A stretch of DNA of 64,000 nt, taken from NCBI GenBank assembly GCA_963580285.1, contig CAUZLF010000220.1, positions 310,001 through 374,000 on the forward strand, in the 5' to 3' direction. The notes under the pieces are model-generated. The model saw nothing but the letters and a program-made list of their open reading frames with translations, had not been told where the DNA came from and did not search any database. The DNA comes from Lucinisca nassula (taxonomy: Eukaryota; Mollusca; Bivalvia; Lucinida; Lucinidae). The stretch's first letter is position 1, and every line of letters begins with the position of its first letter. The position numbers were made by a program, and so were the translations under genes. Below, one piece after another: positions 56,401 to 63,795 of this stretch.

Positions 56401-59121
56401 TTTACATTTTTATCTTTTTTTTTCACTGATTGGATTTCATTTGAATCAGCTGTCTGAGATGAATCGTAAGAAATATGAAGTTTGTGTCACAAGACGGGCC
56501 TCCGTGGCCTAATGGATAAGAGCGCTGACTCTTAGTCATTAGGTCTCTCACCGCCGTGGGTTCGAGCCTCGCTCGGGTCACGTGTGAGACGCCAAGTTCT
56601 GCAACGGAAGGTCAGGTGGTTTTTCTCCGGGTTCTCCGGTTTTCGCCCACCTAAGATTAACGATCGGCTCGATATGAGTGAAATAATCTTGAAAGGGCCG
56701 TAAAACCCAAACCAAAAAAAAAAAAAAAAAAAAGTTTGTGTCACAATTTAAGAGAAAAACTGGGGGGAAAAAAGATGAAATGGCCTCTGCTACATTTCAA
56801 AATGGCCAGGTTAAGATTTAACCCTTCCACCCACGAGTTTCTCAAGTTCACTCTTCAGTCACTGATTTTGTACGCGTCCATTCTACACATGTAAATTGGG
56901 TGTCTAGTCAATAGTCGTCAACAGCGTGTCAAACCATGTAGAACAGAATGCGATGTATCATTATGAGCCATCTCACCAGGCTCTACACTGTTTGCATCTG
57001 CAGGTATCTGTACCTGGCTATAAAGGGCTGAAAGGATACAAACTCCTAACACTTACATGACCTAATTAAATGCGAAGTACGTGACGCTAGAAACTTCACC
57101 GTACGGTAGGTAGCAAGCCAGCAATAATATACTCCTAACAGTTATCACTGTCCAATTCTGTTGTAGAACTGAATATGTAAGCACAATGTTGTGATAAATA
57201 ATAAAAGTCACATGCCGCAAAACTTCAAACATTGCACAAAAAGTGATTTCCTTTATTGTAGCGCACGACATAAGGCAGGTTCTTGACTGAGCCGCGAAAC
57301 ACATCAGTCAACAAGTGTAAGCTTTTACAAGAAAGTTGCGTCTAAGCTTTGTGTTGTCATAAACTGGCAACTATCCCAGCAGGCACATGACGTAATTGTG
57401 ACGTCACATCAACGTCGGTGCAACGTCATGACGTTGCATCGACGTTGATTTGACGTTGCTCTAGCGACGTGTGCCTGCTAGGTAGTCTTGTGCATGTTGT
57501 ATTATCTATAATGTGCTAGTAAAATGATGATGAAAGTGTATAACAGCCGATTCACCCCAGTTTTGTGAACCAAACTAAAAATCAGCACTCCAGCGCCATT
57601 GTCCTTATCACTTAAGAAAGTAAATCTGAATTTTTCACAGAATCTGTCATTTCAGTGCCTTTTGGCGCTTTGATTGACCTTGTCATCACGGTAGCCCCTT
57701 CAGTTTTGATCGTATCTTTCTGAAACTTATATGTAAGGTGGCTTGGGATAAAAACTCGGATGAGTTCGAAAACCGGCCAAGTCGGCCCATTTATCCGTGT
57801 TACGTCCCTTTGATTGCTGAAAATGCCTATTTTTGACCATGTCATCACTGTAGCGCCTTTAGTTTTGATCGGATATAAAAACTCGGATGAGTTCAAAAAC
57901 CGGCCAGGTCGGCCCATTTATCATTGAGATATCGCCCTTTGATTGCTAAAAAAGACTATTTTTGACGTTGTCATCACCGTAGCTCGTTCAGTTTTGATCG
58001 GAACTTTCTGCAACTTATATGTAAGGTGGCCTGGGATGAAAACTCGAATGAGTTCGAAAACCGGCCAAGTCCCTTTGATTGCAGAAAAATCCTGTTTTCA
58101 CCTGTTTTTGACCTTGTCATCAGCATAACTCCATGAGTAACAACTGGAACTTCCTGAAACTTTGAATCTGTTAGCTCAGGTGAGCGATACAGGACCATCC
58201 ATGGTCCTCATCTCATATTTCTGCTCAAAATATAGATTGAGTGTATACGTTAGAACCGCCCCATGTCTGTTTATGTAGTTTGCTAAATCCTCTTGCAAAC
58301 TTTTTAAACATATTTTTGCATACAGGCAAACAGGGAGGATCTAGATCAGACTGCTCCTTAGGTTTTTGGCAGACGACAATTGCCAGATTGGAATTTTATG
58401 TGGTCTTGTAAGACTGGTCCCAGATTTGTAAGCAATACTGCCGAACGTTTTTCTTTGGTTTGTATACCCTTTATTTTCTCCTTGCTGTTCACCATATTTG
58501 CATTACAGTAGAACTTCGATGGCTCGAACACCGATGACTCGTTCACCATGGATGTGTCGAACCCATTCTTGAGCCCCTAGCGAAATCCTCTACATAAGAA
58601 ATAGTGGGAGATAATTAAGGAGATTTTAGTCTTTTATATTGCAAATGTATGCTGTGTGTACTCATTAGAATCGCCTCGATGAGGCGATTCTAATGAGTAC
58701 ACATAGCTTACATATTCATTAAAGAACACCGAAAAGATTGCTAAAAGTATCTCGTTATGCCTCCTGACAGTAACCTCAGTGGCTCAAACTACCCCTGTCT
58801 CGAACAGATTTTCGAGGTCCGAAAGGTGTTCGAGCCATTGAAGTTCGACTGTATTTGCTTGCTCCCAGCTTGCACATTGTCAATATTGGAAGAAAAAAAA
58901 ACAGGTAACCAGACCCCCCCCCCCCCCCCTGGCCTTTCAGGGGGGTCTGGTTACCTGATTTTCCAAAACTGGTACCCTTCAGACTAGGAACCAGCAGATA
59001 ATGCAAACAAGGTGAATGCCACCGCTATTATGTGAAAGAACATAAGAATTCCTTACTTGTGTTGAGAAAACACCTTCTGTGTTCCAAAACTTCCTTTCAA
59101 CACCCCAGTAGCAACCCATGC
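41157..59121 (-). CDS. MSRA: MSRA, peptide methionine-S-sulfoxide reductase (3' three exons)
   Basis: MsrA reduces methionine-S-sulfoxide in proteins and free methionine using thioredoxin, in mitochondria and cytosol. On the - strand exons 59121-59057, 52249-52121 and 41483-41157 join in frame to 173 residues ending TAA. The catalytic Cys sits in [13 protein letters not shown]; then [68 protein letters not shown] and the resolving-Cys tail [15 protein letters not shown] follow. This order and spacing match animal MSRA. The first visible exon begins mid-codon, so the N-terminus (possibly a targeting peptide) lies further right. The C-terminus has a short basic extension beyond the vertebrate end. 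Introns are 6.8 and 10.6 kb and repeat-filled. Confidence 0.97.
41768..42090 (+). mobile_element. palindromic family H, copy 3 (worn)
   Basis: TCATATGACGTCGTGTCTGA at the start, with a C run then a CA repeat at 41830-41855 replacing part of the body; the right palindrome is reduced. Confidence 0.75.
42101..42465 (+). mobile_element. palindromic family H, copy 4
   Basis: TCATATGACGTCGCGTCTGA to GTAAGATCCTCTATATA; palindrome AATGCTCGGCAAAGCCTCGC with arms TTATTGAATTTATTAAACTC. Head-to-tail with copy 3. Confidence 0.85.
42558..42898. mobile_element. mariner/Tc1-like MITE, copy 1
   Basis: TA at both ends; inverted termini CAGAAGAACTTTGATGGCTC and CAGTCGAACTTCAATGGCTC. Central palindrome TGTGTGTACTCATTAGAGGC / GATTCTAATGAGTACACACA. 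Confidence 0.82.
42919..42983. repeat. foldback core ACCAGCAAAGAC
   Basis: Arms AACCAGCAAAGACTATATGA and GTCTTTGCTGGTCAC around GCCTGTGGTGTCAGCAC. Related foldbacks lie at 21855 and 63460. Confidence 0.55.
43100..43580 (+). repeat. partial tandem element related to 31880-32580
   Basis: GAAGCACTATATCCCCCGAA, TTGCATCACTAGGACGGGAG, then ~105-130 bp units with GACCTTGACCTTATTTTCAA. No terminal hairpins. Confidence 0.6.
43805..45676 (+). mobile_element. hairpin/tandem element, about nine ~155-bp units
   Basis: 5' hairpin AGCTCACCTGTCACGTAGTG, then GTCCGTCGTGCGTGCGTACG. Monomers GGCCCAGGTCTTTGATATTT ... GGGGCCCTTTGGTTTTACAT are the type also found in the outer element at 14501. The 3' end is lost where the next element begins. 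Long open frames in the array (up to 122 residues) are repeat artefacts. Confidence 0.85.
46597..48725 (+). mobile_element. nested hairpin/tandem element (ATCCCCTCGCAC), about 13 units
   Basis: 5' hairpin ATCCCCTCGCAC/GTGAGGGGGGAT; the exact inverse GTGCGAGGGGAT lies near the 3' end, followed by hairpin GCATGCAATGC and CTTGTT. Monomers of ~120-145 bp read CATCGCTCTAGCGCCTACAT, AACTTCACACAAATGTTCCT and TTTCAAGGTCAAGGTCACTG. It splits its host between ATTTCA and TTTTTATTTTGC. Confidence 0.88.
46645..46770. repeat. (TACG)n microsatellite within a three-unit minisatellite
   Basis: TACGTACGTACGTAAGTACG followed by TTTTGTCATCGCTCTAGCGC repeated three times with CACGTACGTAC spacers. Confidence 0.85.
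49214..49590. other. unclassified insert between TTTA/AAAT repeats
   Basis: Starts (TTTA)n and ends AAATAAATAAATAAAGAAAT, so the ends are loosely inverted. It separates two tandem-repeat elements; no ORF. Could be a retroposon with simple tails or a foldback. Confidence 0.4.
49591..50275 (+). mobile_element. hairpin/tandem element related to 45677, truncated
   Basis: AGCTCCACTGGCCAAAGACC / CGGGTCTTA at the 5' end, then units with CATGAATGTTCCTTGGGTGG and AACATGGCCACCATGG. No 3' hairpin. Confidence 0.75.
50276..51280. other. unassigned intron sequence
   Basis: Single-copy-looking AT-rich sequence in MSRA intron; no exon or repeat recognised. A short GTCTGTCTGTCCGCC tract at about 51148 hints at a decayed hairpin/tandem element start. 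Confidence 0.4.
51285..51380. repeat. degenerate minisatellite (GTGACGCATACGCATTCACA)
   Basis: About four imperfect ~24-bp units reading CACACCYGTGACGCATACGCATT. Confidence 0.6.
51437..51602. mobile_element. family P MITE, 5' truncated
   Basis: Palindrome GGGTACTCGTTAGAACCGCC / GGCGGTTCTAACGAGTGCCC, then GGCAATGTATTTGTATAGGC at the right terminus. Confidence 0.78.
51672..51918. mobile_element. family P MITE, complete with CACGCCTATA termini
   Basis: Left CACGCCTATACAAATACATT; right TATATAGGCGTG. The central palindrome is shortened to GAACCGCCTCCGGTTC. Defines the family ends. Confidence 0.8.
52121..52249 (-). CDS. MSRA: MSRA internal exon ([17 protein letters not shown] ... EELLK)
   Basis: Forty-three codons in phase 0 on the - strand, acceptor GTTCTTCAG, donor GTAAAA. 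It encodes [19 protein letters not shown], then [20 protein letters not shown] and ELLK, the conserved centre of MsrA. A family B retroposon ends only about 20 bp upstream of the acceptor, so most of the branch-point region is inside the insertion. Confidence 0.96.
52270..52575 (-). mobile_element. family B retroposon, copy 9, abutting an MSRA splice acceptor
   Basis: Full reverse copy: tail GTTTGTTTGTTTGATTTGAG at 52277, head ending GGGCGGGGGC. On the MSRA (-) strand its CAAACAAACAAACA tail ends about 20 bp before the exon acceptor at 52250. Confidence 0.9.
52618..52873. mobile_element. family P MITE, complete
   Basis: CACGCCTATATAATTTTGAC at left, TTTGTATAGGCGTG at right; perfect palindrome GGTACACGTTAGAACCGCCT / AGGCGGTTCTAACGTGTACC. 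Confidence 0.85.
52895..53060. mobile_element. family P MITE, partial
   Basis: GTTGTGGGTACACATTAAAA with arm GCGGTTCTAATGATTACCC, then CCCTGTAAACCCAAGTTTTC. Confidence 0.72.
53170..53460 (+). mobile_element. family B retroposon, copy 10 (old)
   Basis: Strongly diverged: GATCCCATGCAGAACTGAAA, GAGTACTGGTAAACTGCTTA, TTGGAAGCAACATCTCC, GTGTTGACGGTGTTGCTAAA. Confidence 0.8.
53512..53642 (+). mobile_element. family D fragment followed by family E head fragment
   Basis: AGGTGGTTTTCTCTGGGTAT to CTTGAAAGGGC is the 3' half of family D; GGCCTCAGCTGAGTGGGATG is the tRNA-like head of family E. Confidence 0.65.
53672..53880. mobile_element. family P MITE
   Basis: AACCCCACTTTATATAGAGA, then palindrome GGGTACTCATTAGAACCGCC / GGTGGTTCTAACGAGTACCC. 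Confidence 0.8.
53925..54350 (+). mobile_element. family E SINE (old) split by a TTAA MITE
   Basis: GTTCGATACCTGCTAGGTCA and GATATTGATCATGATATCCC before, GTGTACTGTACTCTCCCAGG and GCCTAAATATTGTTGCCCTG after the MITE at 54012-54224. Confidence 0.7.
54012..54224 (+). mobile_element. piggyBac-like TTAA MITE, perfect termini
   Basis: TTAACCCTTGTCCTGCTGA at left and its exact inverse TCAGCAGGACAAGGGTTAA at right (19 bp). Perfect core palindrome GATGGCTTCTTCAGAAGCCATC. Best preserved of its family here. Confidence 0.92.
54588..54862 (+). mobile_element. short hairpin element (AGCTCGGCTG), no array
   Basis: 5' TTTTTAGCTCGGCTGTTTTC with GAAAACGACAAGGT, then GTCGTCTGCGTCGTCGTCG; 3' AGCCGAGCATTGGCCC, hairpin CCGCATGCGG, CTCTTGTT and a T run. 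A single-monomer member of the hairpin/tandem group. Confidence 0.8.
56493..56731 (+). mobile_element. family D tRNA-derived SINE, complete, 15-bp target duplication
   Basis: GACGGGCCTCCGTGGCCTAA ... GTGGGTTCGAGCCTCGC ... GAAAGGGCCGTAAAACCCAA and poly(A). AAGTTTGTGTCACAA lies at 56478-56492 and 56732-56746. Perfect duplication and long A tail indicate a recent insertion. Confidence 0.95.
56818..57030 (+). mobile_element. TTAA MITE-like element with worn core
   Basis: TTAACCCTTCCACCCACGAG at left; core AACCATGTAGAACAGAATGC / CACCAGGCTCTACACTGTTT. The right terminus is unclear. Confidence 0.5.
57373..57484. mobile_element. foldback MITE rich in ACGTTG/CAACGT
   Basis: Ends CCCAGCAGGCACATGACGT and GACGTGTGCCTGCTAGG are inverted; the centre GCAACGTCATGACGTTGC is palindromic. 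About 110 bp, no ORF. Confidence 0.75.
58504..58853. mobile_element. mariner/Tc1-like MITE, copy 2
   Basis: TA at both ends; CAGTAGAACTTCGATGGCTC and, inverted, CAGTCGAACTTCAATGGCTC. Central palindrome TGTGTACTCATTAGAATCGC / GCGATTCTAATGAGTACACA. Confidence 0.85.
58902..58957. repeat. palindrome with C16-type run in MSRA intron
   Basis: CAGGTAACCAGACC + long C run, then GGGGGGTCTGGTTACCTG. Hairpin arms of about 18 bp, 100 bp from the MSRA donor at 59056. Confidence 0.9.
59057..59121 (-). CDS. MSRA: MSRA exon with catalytic Cys ([13 protein letters not shown])
   Basis: A 65-bp exon on the - strand, acceptor CTATTTTAG, donor GTAAGG. After two bases of a Gly codon it reads [19 protein letters not shown] then TQ. 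The Cys codon at 59113-59111 is the nucleophile. The motif has Tyr where most MsrA proteins have Phe (GCFWG); it keeps the aromatic character. A palindrome with a long C run lies about 100 bp downstream in the intron. Confidence 0.95.
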
Positions 59122-60274
59122 CTAAAATAGATTTTTCGGCCCAAGGTTATAAAAACTTCATGCCCAGCTAGATTGAGCATGAAATTGACAATGCACCCAA
59201 GTGTTAAAATACAATTTCTTTTTCATCAGGCAATTTTCCTGTTCAAATCGGCAGAGAATAATATACTGAGAGGCAAAAGTAAGTATACAGGTTACTGAAT
59301 GCCGATTTGCGTACCAAAGTCTCCCTTTCTACATACATATGAGGCACCATAAATTAAGAACAACCAATTCCGCATAATTTGCAACATGTTCCGTTAAAAT
59401 TGATTAAAGGATAATGAAAATGCATCGCTTGAAATGGACAGGGGGTCTGATCCAATATTTTGTCTTGAGTAGCTTCCCTTTAAACATGTGTTTCGAATAA
59501 GTGTTATTCAATAAACGATTTTTCATGAAACAAATTCAAAGAAGGACAACTGATTGGCCAGAATATGACGCATATTGAAATTAAACACAAGGTAAAGTGC
59601 AGCATTTTTTGTCCACTAAAATGGCAGTTTCGCCTTTTACGTTCTCCCTTTGATTGGATGCATTATGTTTCTATGGGATTTGTATTGGGGATTACCTTTT
59701 CATTGAGCAATTTTAGAGGGTTCACTATGGAGTAAGCATAAAGATGCCGAGCAAAACAATAATTATGCGAAAGTTTCGAATGAAAATCTTTTACACGATT
59801 TGAGAAAAAGGCTCATTTAATTCACTATCATTTCAATTGAAAGGGAGATAATCCGGAACAGACAGAAATTCCAATTGAATTTAAAGCTGTTTTTTGGGGT
59901 TAAATGGCAAAGTAATGATGTGGTCTTATCGATGAATAGTTGTACATGACTTTTGCGGTGTGCATAGAGTTAAATGTCATGTACAACACGAGATTTTATT
60001 GGAAATATTGATTTTCAATTAAGGGCAATAACTCCATCATGAATGACTGTAACTTGAAAAGAATTGGAGTTTTACAAACTTAGACGTTTGGGAATAAAAA
60101 GGATTTAGGCAAATTTTATTACAAACGGCAATACAAGATCCGGTATTCCAAATCAAAAACTGTATACTTTTTATTGCCTCTGAGTATATATTACTTTTCC
60201 TGCTCATAAATTTTAAAATACCAGCAATTGTTTGCATTTCAAGAAATATAAGCAAGACAAATTTCATGCTCAAT
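59122..60274. other. unassigned MSRA intron sequence
   Basis: AT-rich, apparently single-copy; no upstream MSRA exon (AVF-type segment) or repeat was recognised. Confidence 0.4.
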
Positions 60275-60722
60275 TGAGTTTTGTTTGTGTGTTTATTTGT
60301 ATTGGAGTTTAACGGCCCAGTCAACACTGTTTAGGTCATTCTTGAGCCGGTCAATTTACCTGTCAACACTTTTCCTGGGCAGGCTTATACGTAAGCGGTT
60401 TACCAGTACAGTGCACATTCTTTCGCAAGACACTGAAAAGGAGATGACTTCTAGACAAGCATTTTTGCTTACTGTCAGATCCTGAACTCTATGATATTGT
60501 TTGTACTTTATATTTTGCATGTAAATGTTTGAAATAAATACTGTTTAAACCAAGACACTGCAACTGCACTTCTTGAATCAGCGCAAGGGAGAGAATGTCC
60601 GTAGAAAAGATGTCATGATCAATCTCCAGGAAAGAATGTTGCCGACCCGGGCAGGTATCGAACCAACGTCCTCCTGATCACCAGTCAGACGTGCATCCGA
60701 CTGAGCTACCGAGGTCGACCAT
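60275..60722 (-). mobile_element. family E SINE, copy 7, split by a 115-bp insert
   Basis: Tail TTTGTATTGGAGTTTAACGG at left, head CTGAGCTACCGAGGTCGACC at right. Insert 60436-60550 is flanked by CAAGACACTG on both sides (60426-60435, 60551-60560). Confidence 0.88.
60436..60550 (+). mobile_element. 115-bp retroposon 3' end (LINE-like tail)
   Basis: Ends ATGTTTGAAATAAATACTGT with an AATAAA and is bracketed by a 10-bp target duplication, as expected for a severely 5'-truncated retroposon. Too short to classify. Confidence 0.55.
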
Positions 60723-60795
60723 GAGAAAAATTTTATAACCCCGCACCCAGGTAATACATGACAGGCAAAGTTCTGCAAAACAACGTCAATATTTG

Positions 60796-63158
60796 TTATC
60801 CCCCGACCGAATAGGTTCGGGGGATATAGCGATCAGCCTGGCGTCCGTCCGTCCGTCCGTCCGTAGACGCAACCTTGTGATGGCCATAACTCCTATACTC
60901 TTTGAGATTCATTGATGGTATTGGCACAATTGTTCACAAGGCCGAGACGGCGTGTCATGCACAAGAACCAGAACTCTGGATACCATACTTTTTTAGTTAT
61001 CTCCCCTTTTAATGAAATAGAATGACTACTTTGTGATGGCCATAACTCCAATACCCTTTGACATATATTGATGGTACCTGGCACAGTTGTTCACAAGGCT
61101 GAGACGGCGTGTCATGCACAAGAACCAGAACTCTGGATACCATACTTTTATAGTTATCTCCCCTTTTAATAAAATAGAATGACTACTTTGTGATGGCCAT
61201 AACTCCAATACCCTTTGAGATATATTGATGGTACCTGGCACAGTTGTTCACAAGGCTGAGACGGCGTGTCATGCACAAGAACCACAACTCTGGTTGCCAT
61301 GGTTTTGGAGTTATCTCCCCTTCCAATAAAATACAGTGACAACCTTTTGATGGCCATAACTCCTATACCCTTTGAGATTCATTGATGGTTCTTGGCACAA
61401 TTGTTCACAAGGCCAACTCTGGTTGCCATGGTTTTGGAGTTATCTCCCCTTCCAATAAAATAGAGTGACAACCTTGTGATGGCCATAACTCCTATACCCT
61501 TTGAGATTCATTGATGCTTCTTGGCACAATTGTTCACAAGGCCAAGACGGCGTGTCATGCACAAGAACCAGACCTCTGGATACCATACTTTTATAGTTAT
61601 CTCCCCTTTTAATAAAATAGAATGACTACTTTGTGATGGCCATAACTCCAATACCCTTTGAGATATATTGATGGTACCTGGCACAGTTGTTCACAAGGCT
61701 GAGACGGCGTGTCATGCACAAGAACCACAACTCTGGTTGCCATGGTTTTGGAGTTATCTCCCCTTCCAATAAAATACAGTGACAACCTTTTGATGGCCAT
61801 AACTCCTATACCCTTTGAGATTCATTGATGGTTCTTGGCACAATTGTTCACAAGGCTGAGACGGCGTGTCATGCGCAAGAACCAGAACTCTGGATGCTAC
61901 ACTTTTTTAGTTATCTCCCCTTTTAATAAGATAGAATGACTACTTTGTGATGGCCATAACTCCAATACCCTTTGAGACATATTGATGGTACCTGGCACAG
62001 TTGTTCACAAGGCTGAGACGGCGTGTCATGCACAAGAACCACAACTCTGGTTGCCATGGTTTTAATGTTATCACCCCTTCCAATAAAATACAGTGACAAC
62101 CTTTTGATGGCCATAACTCCTATATCCTTTGAGATTCATTAATGATTCTTGGCACAATTGTTCACAAGGCTGAGACGGCGTGTCATGCGCAAGAACCAGA
62201 ACTCTGGATGCCATACTTGTTAAGTTATCTCCCCTTTTAATAAAATAGAATGACTTCTTTGTGATGGCCATAACTCCAATACCCTTTGAGATATATTGAT
62301 GGTACCTGGCACAGTTGTTCACAAGGCTGAGACGGCGTGTCATGCACAGGAACCACAACTCTTGTTGCCATGGTTTTGGAGTTATCTCCCCTTCGAATAA
62401 AATAGAGTGACAACCTTTTGATGGCCATAATTCCAATACCCTTTAAGATATATTGCTGATATCTGGCACAGTTGTTCACAAGACTGAGATGGTGTGTCAT
62501 GCACAAGAACCACAACTCTGGGTGCCATGTTTTTTTTGTTATCTCCCCTTCCAATAATATAGAATCACTACCTTGTGATGGCCACATCTCCAACACTGTT
62601 TGAGATATATTGATGATACTTGGTACAGTTGTACATGAGGTTAAGCAGGTGTGTCACGTGCAAGAACCACAACTCTTGGTGCCCTGGTTTTTTAATTATC
62701 TCCCCTGACAATATAACCTTGTGATGGCCATAAATCCAATACCCTTTGAGATATATTGATGGTACTTGGCACAATTGTATACAACGATGAGACGGCGATT
62801 CATGCCTAAGAACCACAACTCTGGGTGCCATGATATTTGAGTTATCTCCCCTTCCAATATAAAAGTATGACAACCTTGTGATAATCGTACCTACAGTACC
62901 CTTTGAGACATATTTGTGGTACTTGATGATGATGTACATGAGGTTTAGCAGGTGTGTCATGCTCAAGAATTACAACTCTGGGTGCTCTGGTTTTTTAGTT
63001 ATCTCCCCTGACAGTATACTCTTGTGATGGTCATAACTGCAATACTTTTGTGATATATTGCTGGTTTAATTCTGGTGCACTTTCTATTGGTGAACAATCT
63101 TCTGAAGGCCATACTGGCTTTTGGTCGGGGGATTTGCCATCTCTTCCGATGGCTATTT
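60796..63158 (+). mobile_element. hairpin/tandem element, fifteen ~157-bp units
   Basis: 5' hairpin ATCCCCCGA/TTCGGGGGAT, then GTCCGTCCGTCCGTCCGT; monomers GATGGCCATAACTCCAATAC ... GAGACGGCGTGTCATGCACA ... GTTATCTCCCCTT; 3' GGTCGGGGGAT and hairpin GCCATCTCTTCCGATGGC. Two sub-types alternate (ACTACTTTGTGATGG / ACAACCTTTTGATGG). Open frames of 63-132 residues are repeat artefacts. Confidence 0.88.
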
Positions 63159-63319
63159 TTTCTCTAGGCACTACACCAATGGCTTGATATAAGTGGCATG
63201 TTCTTAAAGTGTTCATCTGCAATAGTTCCCCTTCAAAACTGGTAGGAAATTCACCACTGAACAGAATTGGCTATCTAAACTTGTGCAATGAACTTGCATT
63301 GGTAAAAATGTTAATATAT

Positions 63320-63530
63320 GGGCCGGCGAATGACAAAACCAACAATAAGACCCATGTTGCGGTGGAAGGCTCAGTTCAGCCGGCCCGTCAGGCCAGCCTG
63401 GTAGGAGAGTTCTCTTGGAACCCCAAGAATAGCCCGGAGGCTATAGAATGCTCATGCGAACAGCGAAGACTCAGATCAGACTGCGCGGATGCGCAGGCTG
63501 ATCTGAGTTTTCGCTGGTCACCCTAGCCCT
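63320..63530. repeat. foldback segments (GGGCCGGC pair and AGCGAAGACTCAGATCAGAC)
   Basis: GGGCCGGCGAATGAC / AGCCGGCCCG at 63321-63388, and AACAGCGAAGACTCAGATCA / TGATCTGAGTTTTCGCTGGT at 63459-63520. Related to cores at 21855 and 42919. Confidence 0.6.
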
Positions 63531-63678
63531 CTTGTAGATTTTGTCACGCGCTAGCTCAATTATAATATCTCTGCATGAACAAAATCTCGAACATTGATAA
63601 TTGTTGCGGAAAAAAATAGCGAATAGCTTGGACATCACTGCAAATGCTACTTATTTTTTTGACATATATTTGCCATTT

Positions 63679-63795
63679 TAATTGTTATCCTGTTGAATAA
63701 ATTAATTTAGTCATACCCTTTTCTGACTATCCACCAATCAAATAACTTGATATAATGTATTTGTTCGTGTCAGAAATTGCATGACAAACTGTGTT
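63679..63795 (+). mobile_element. piggyBac-like TTAA MITE fragment
   Basis: TTATCCTGTTGAATAAATTA, then ACCAATCAAATAACTTGATA match the left part of the TTAA MITE family; the right part is missing. Confidence 0.5.

Larger units (their letters stand above)
54891..58210 (+). mobile_element. hairpin/tandem element, about seven ~157-bp units, interrupted
   Basis: 5' hairpin AGCTCCCCTGAGCC / GGCTCCGGGGGAGC; 3' TTAGCTCAGGTGAGCGATAC with hairpin AGGACCATCCATGGTCCT. Units CCTTCAGTTTTGATCGTATC ... GATGAGTTCGAAAACCGGCC at 55405-56040 and 57665-58110. An unrelated block (56045-57655) interrupts it and carries a SINE, a MITE and a foldback. Confidence 0.78.

Noticed and set aside
61026..62966. Minus-strand frames of 63-132 residues with LWPSQSSHSI/CMTRRLSLVNNCA repeats
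   Set aside because: Produced by the 157-bp tandem array; frames switch between units and two are identical because the DNA is duplicated.
63031..63222. 63-residue minus-strand frame (RDGKSPDQKPVWPSEDC) as an upstream MSRA exon
   Set aside because: No MsrA family wording, and the left part lies in the 3' end of a tandem-repeat element.
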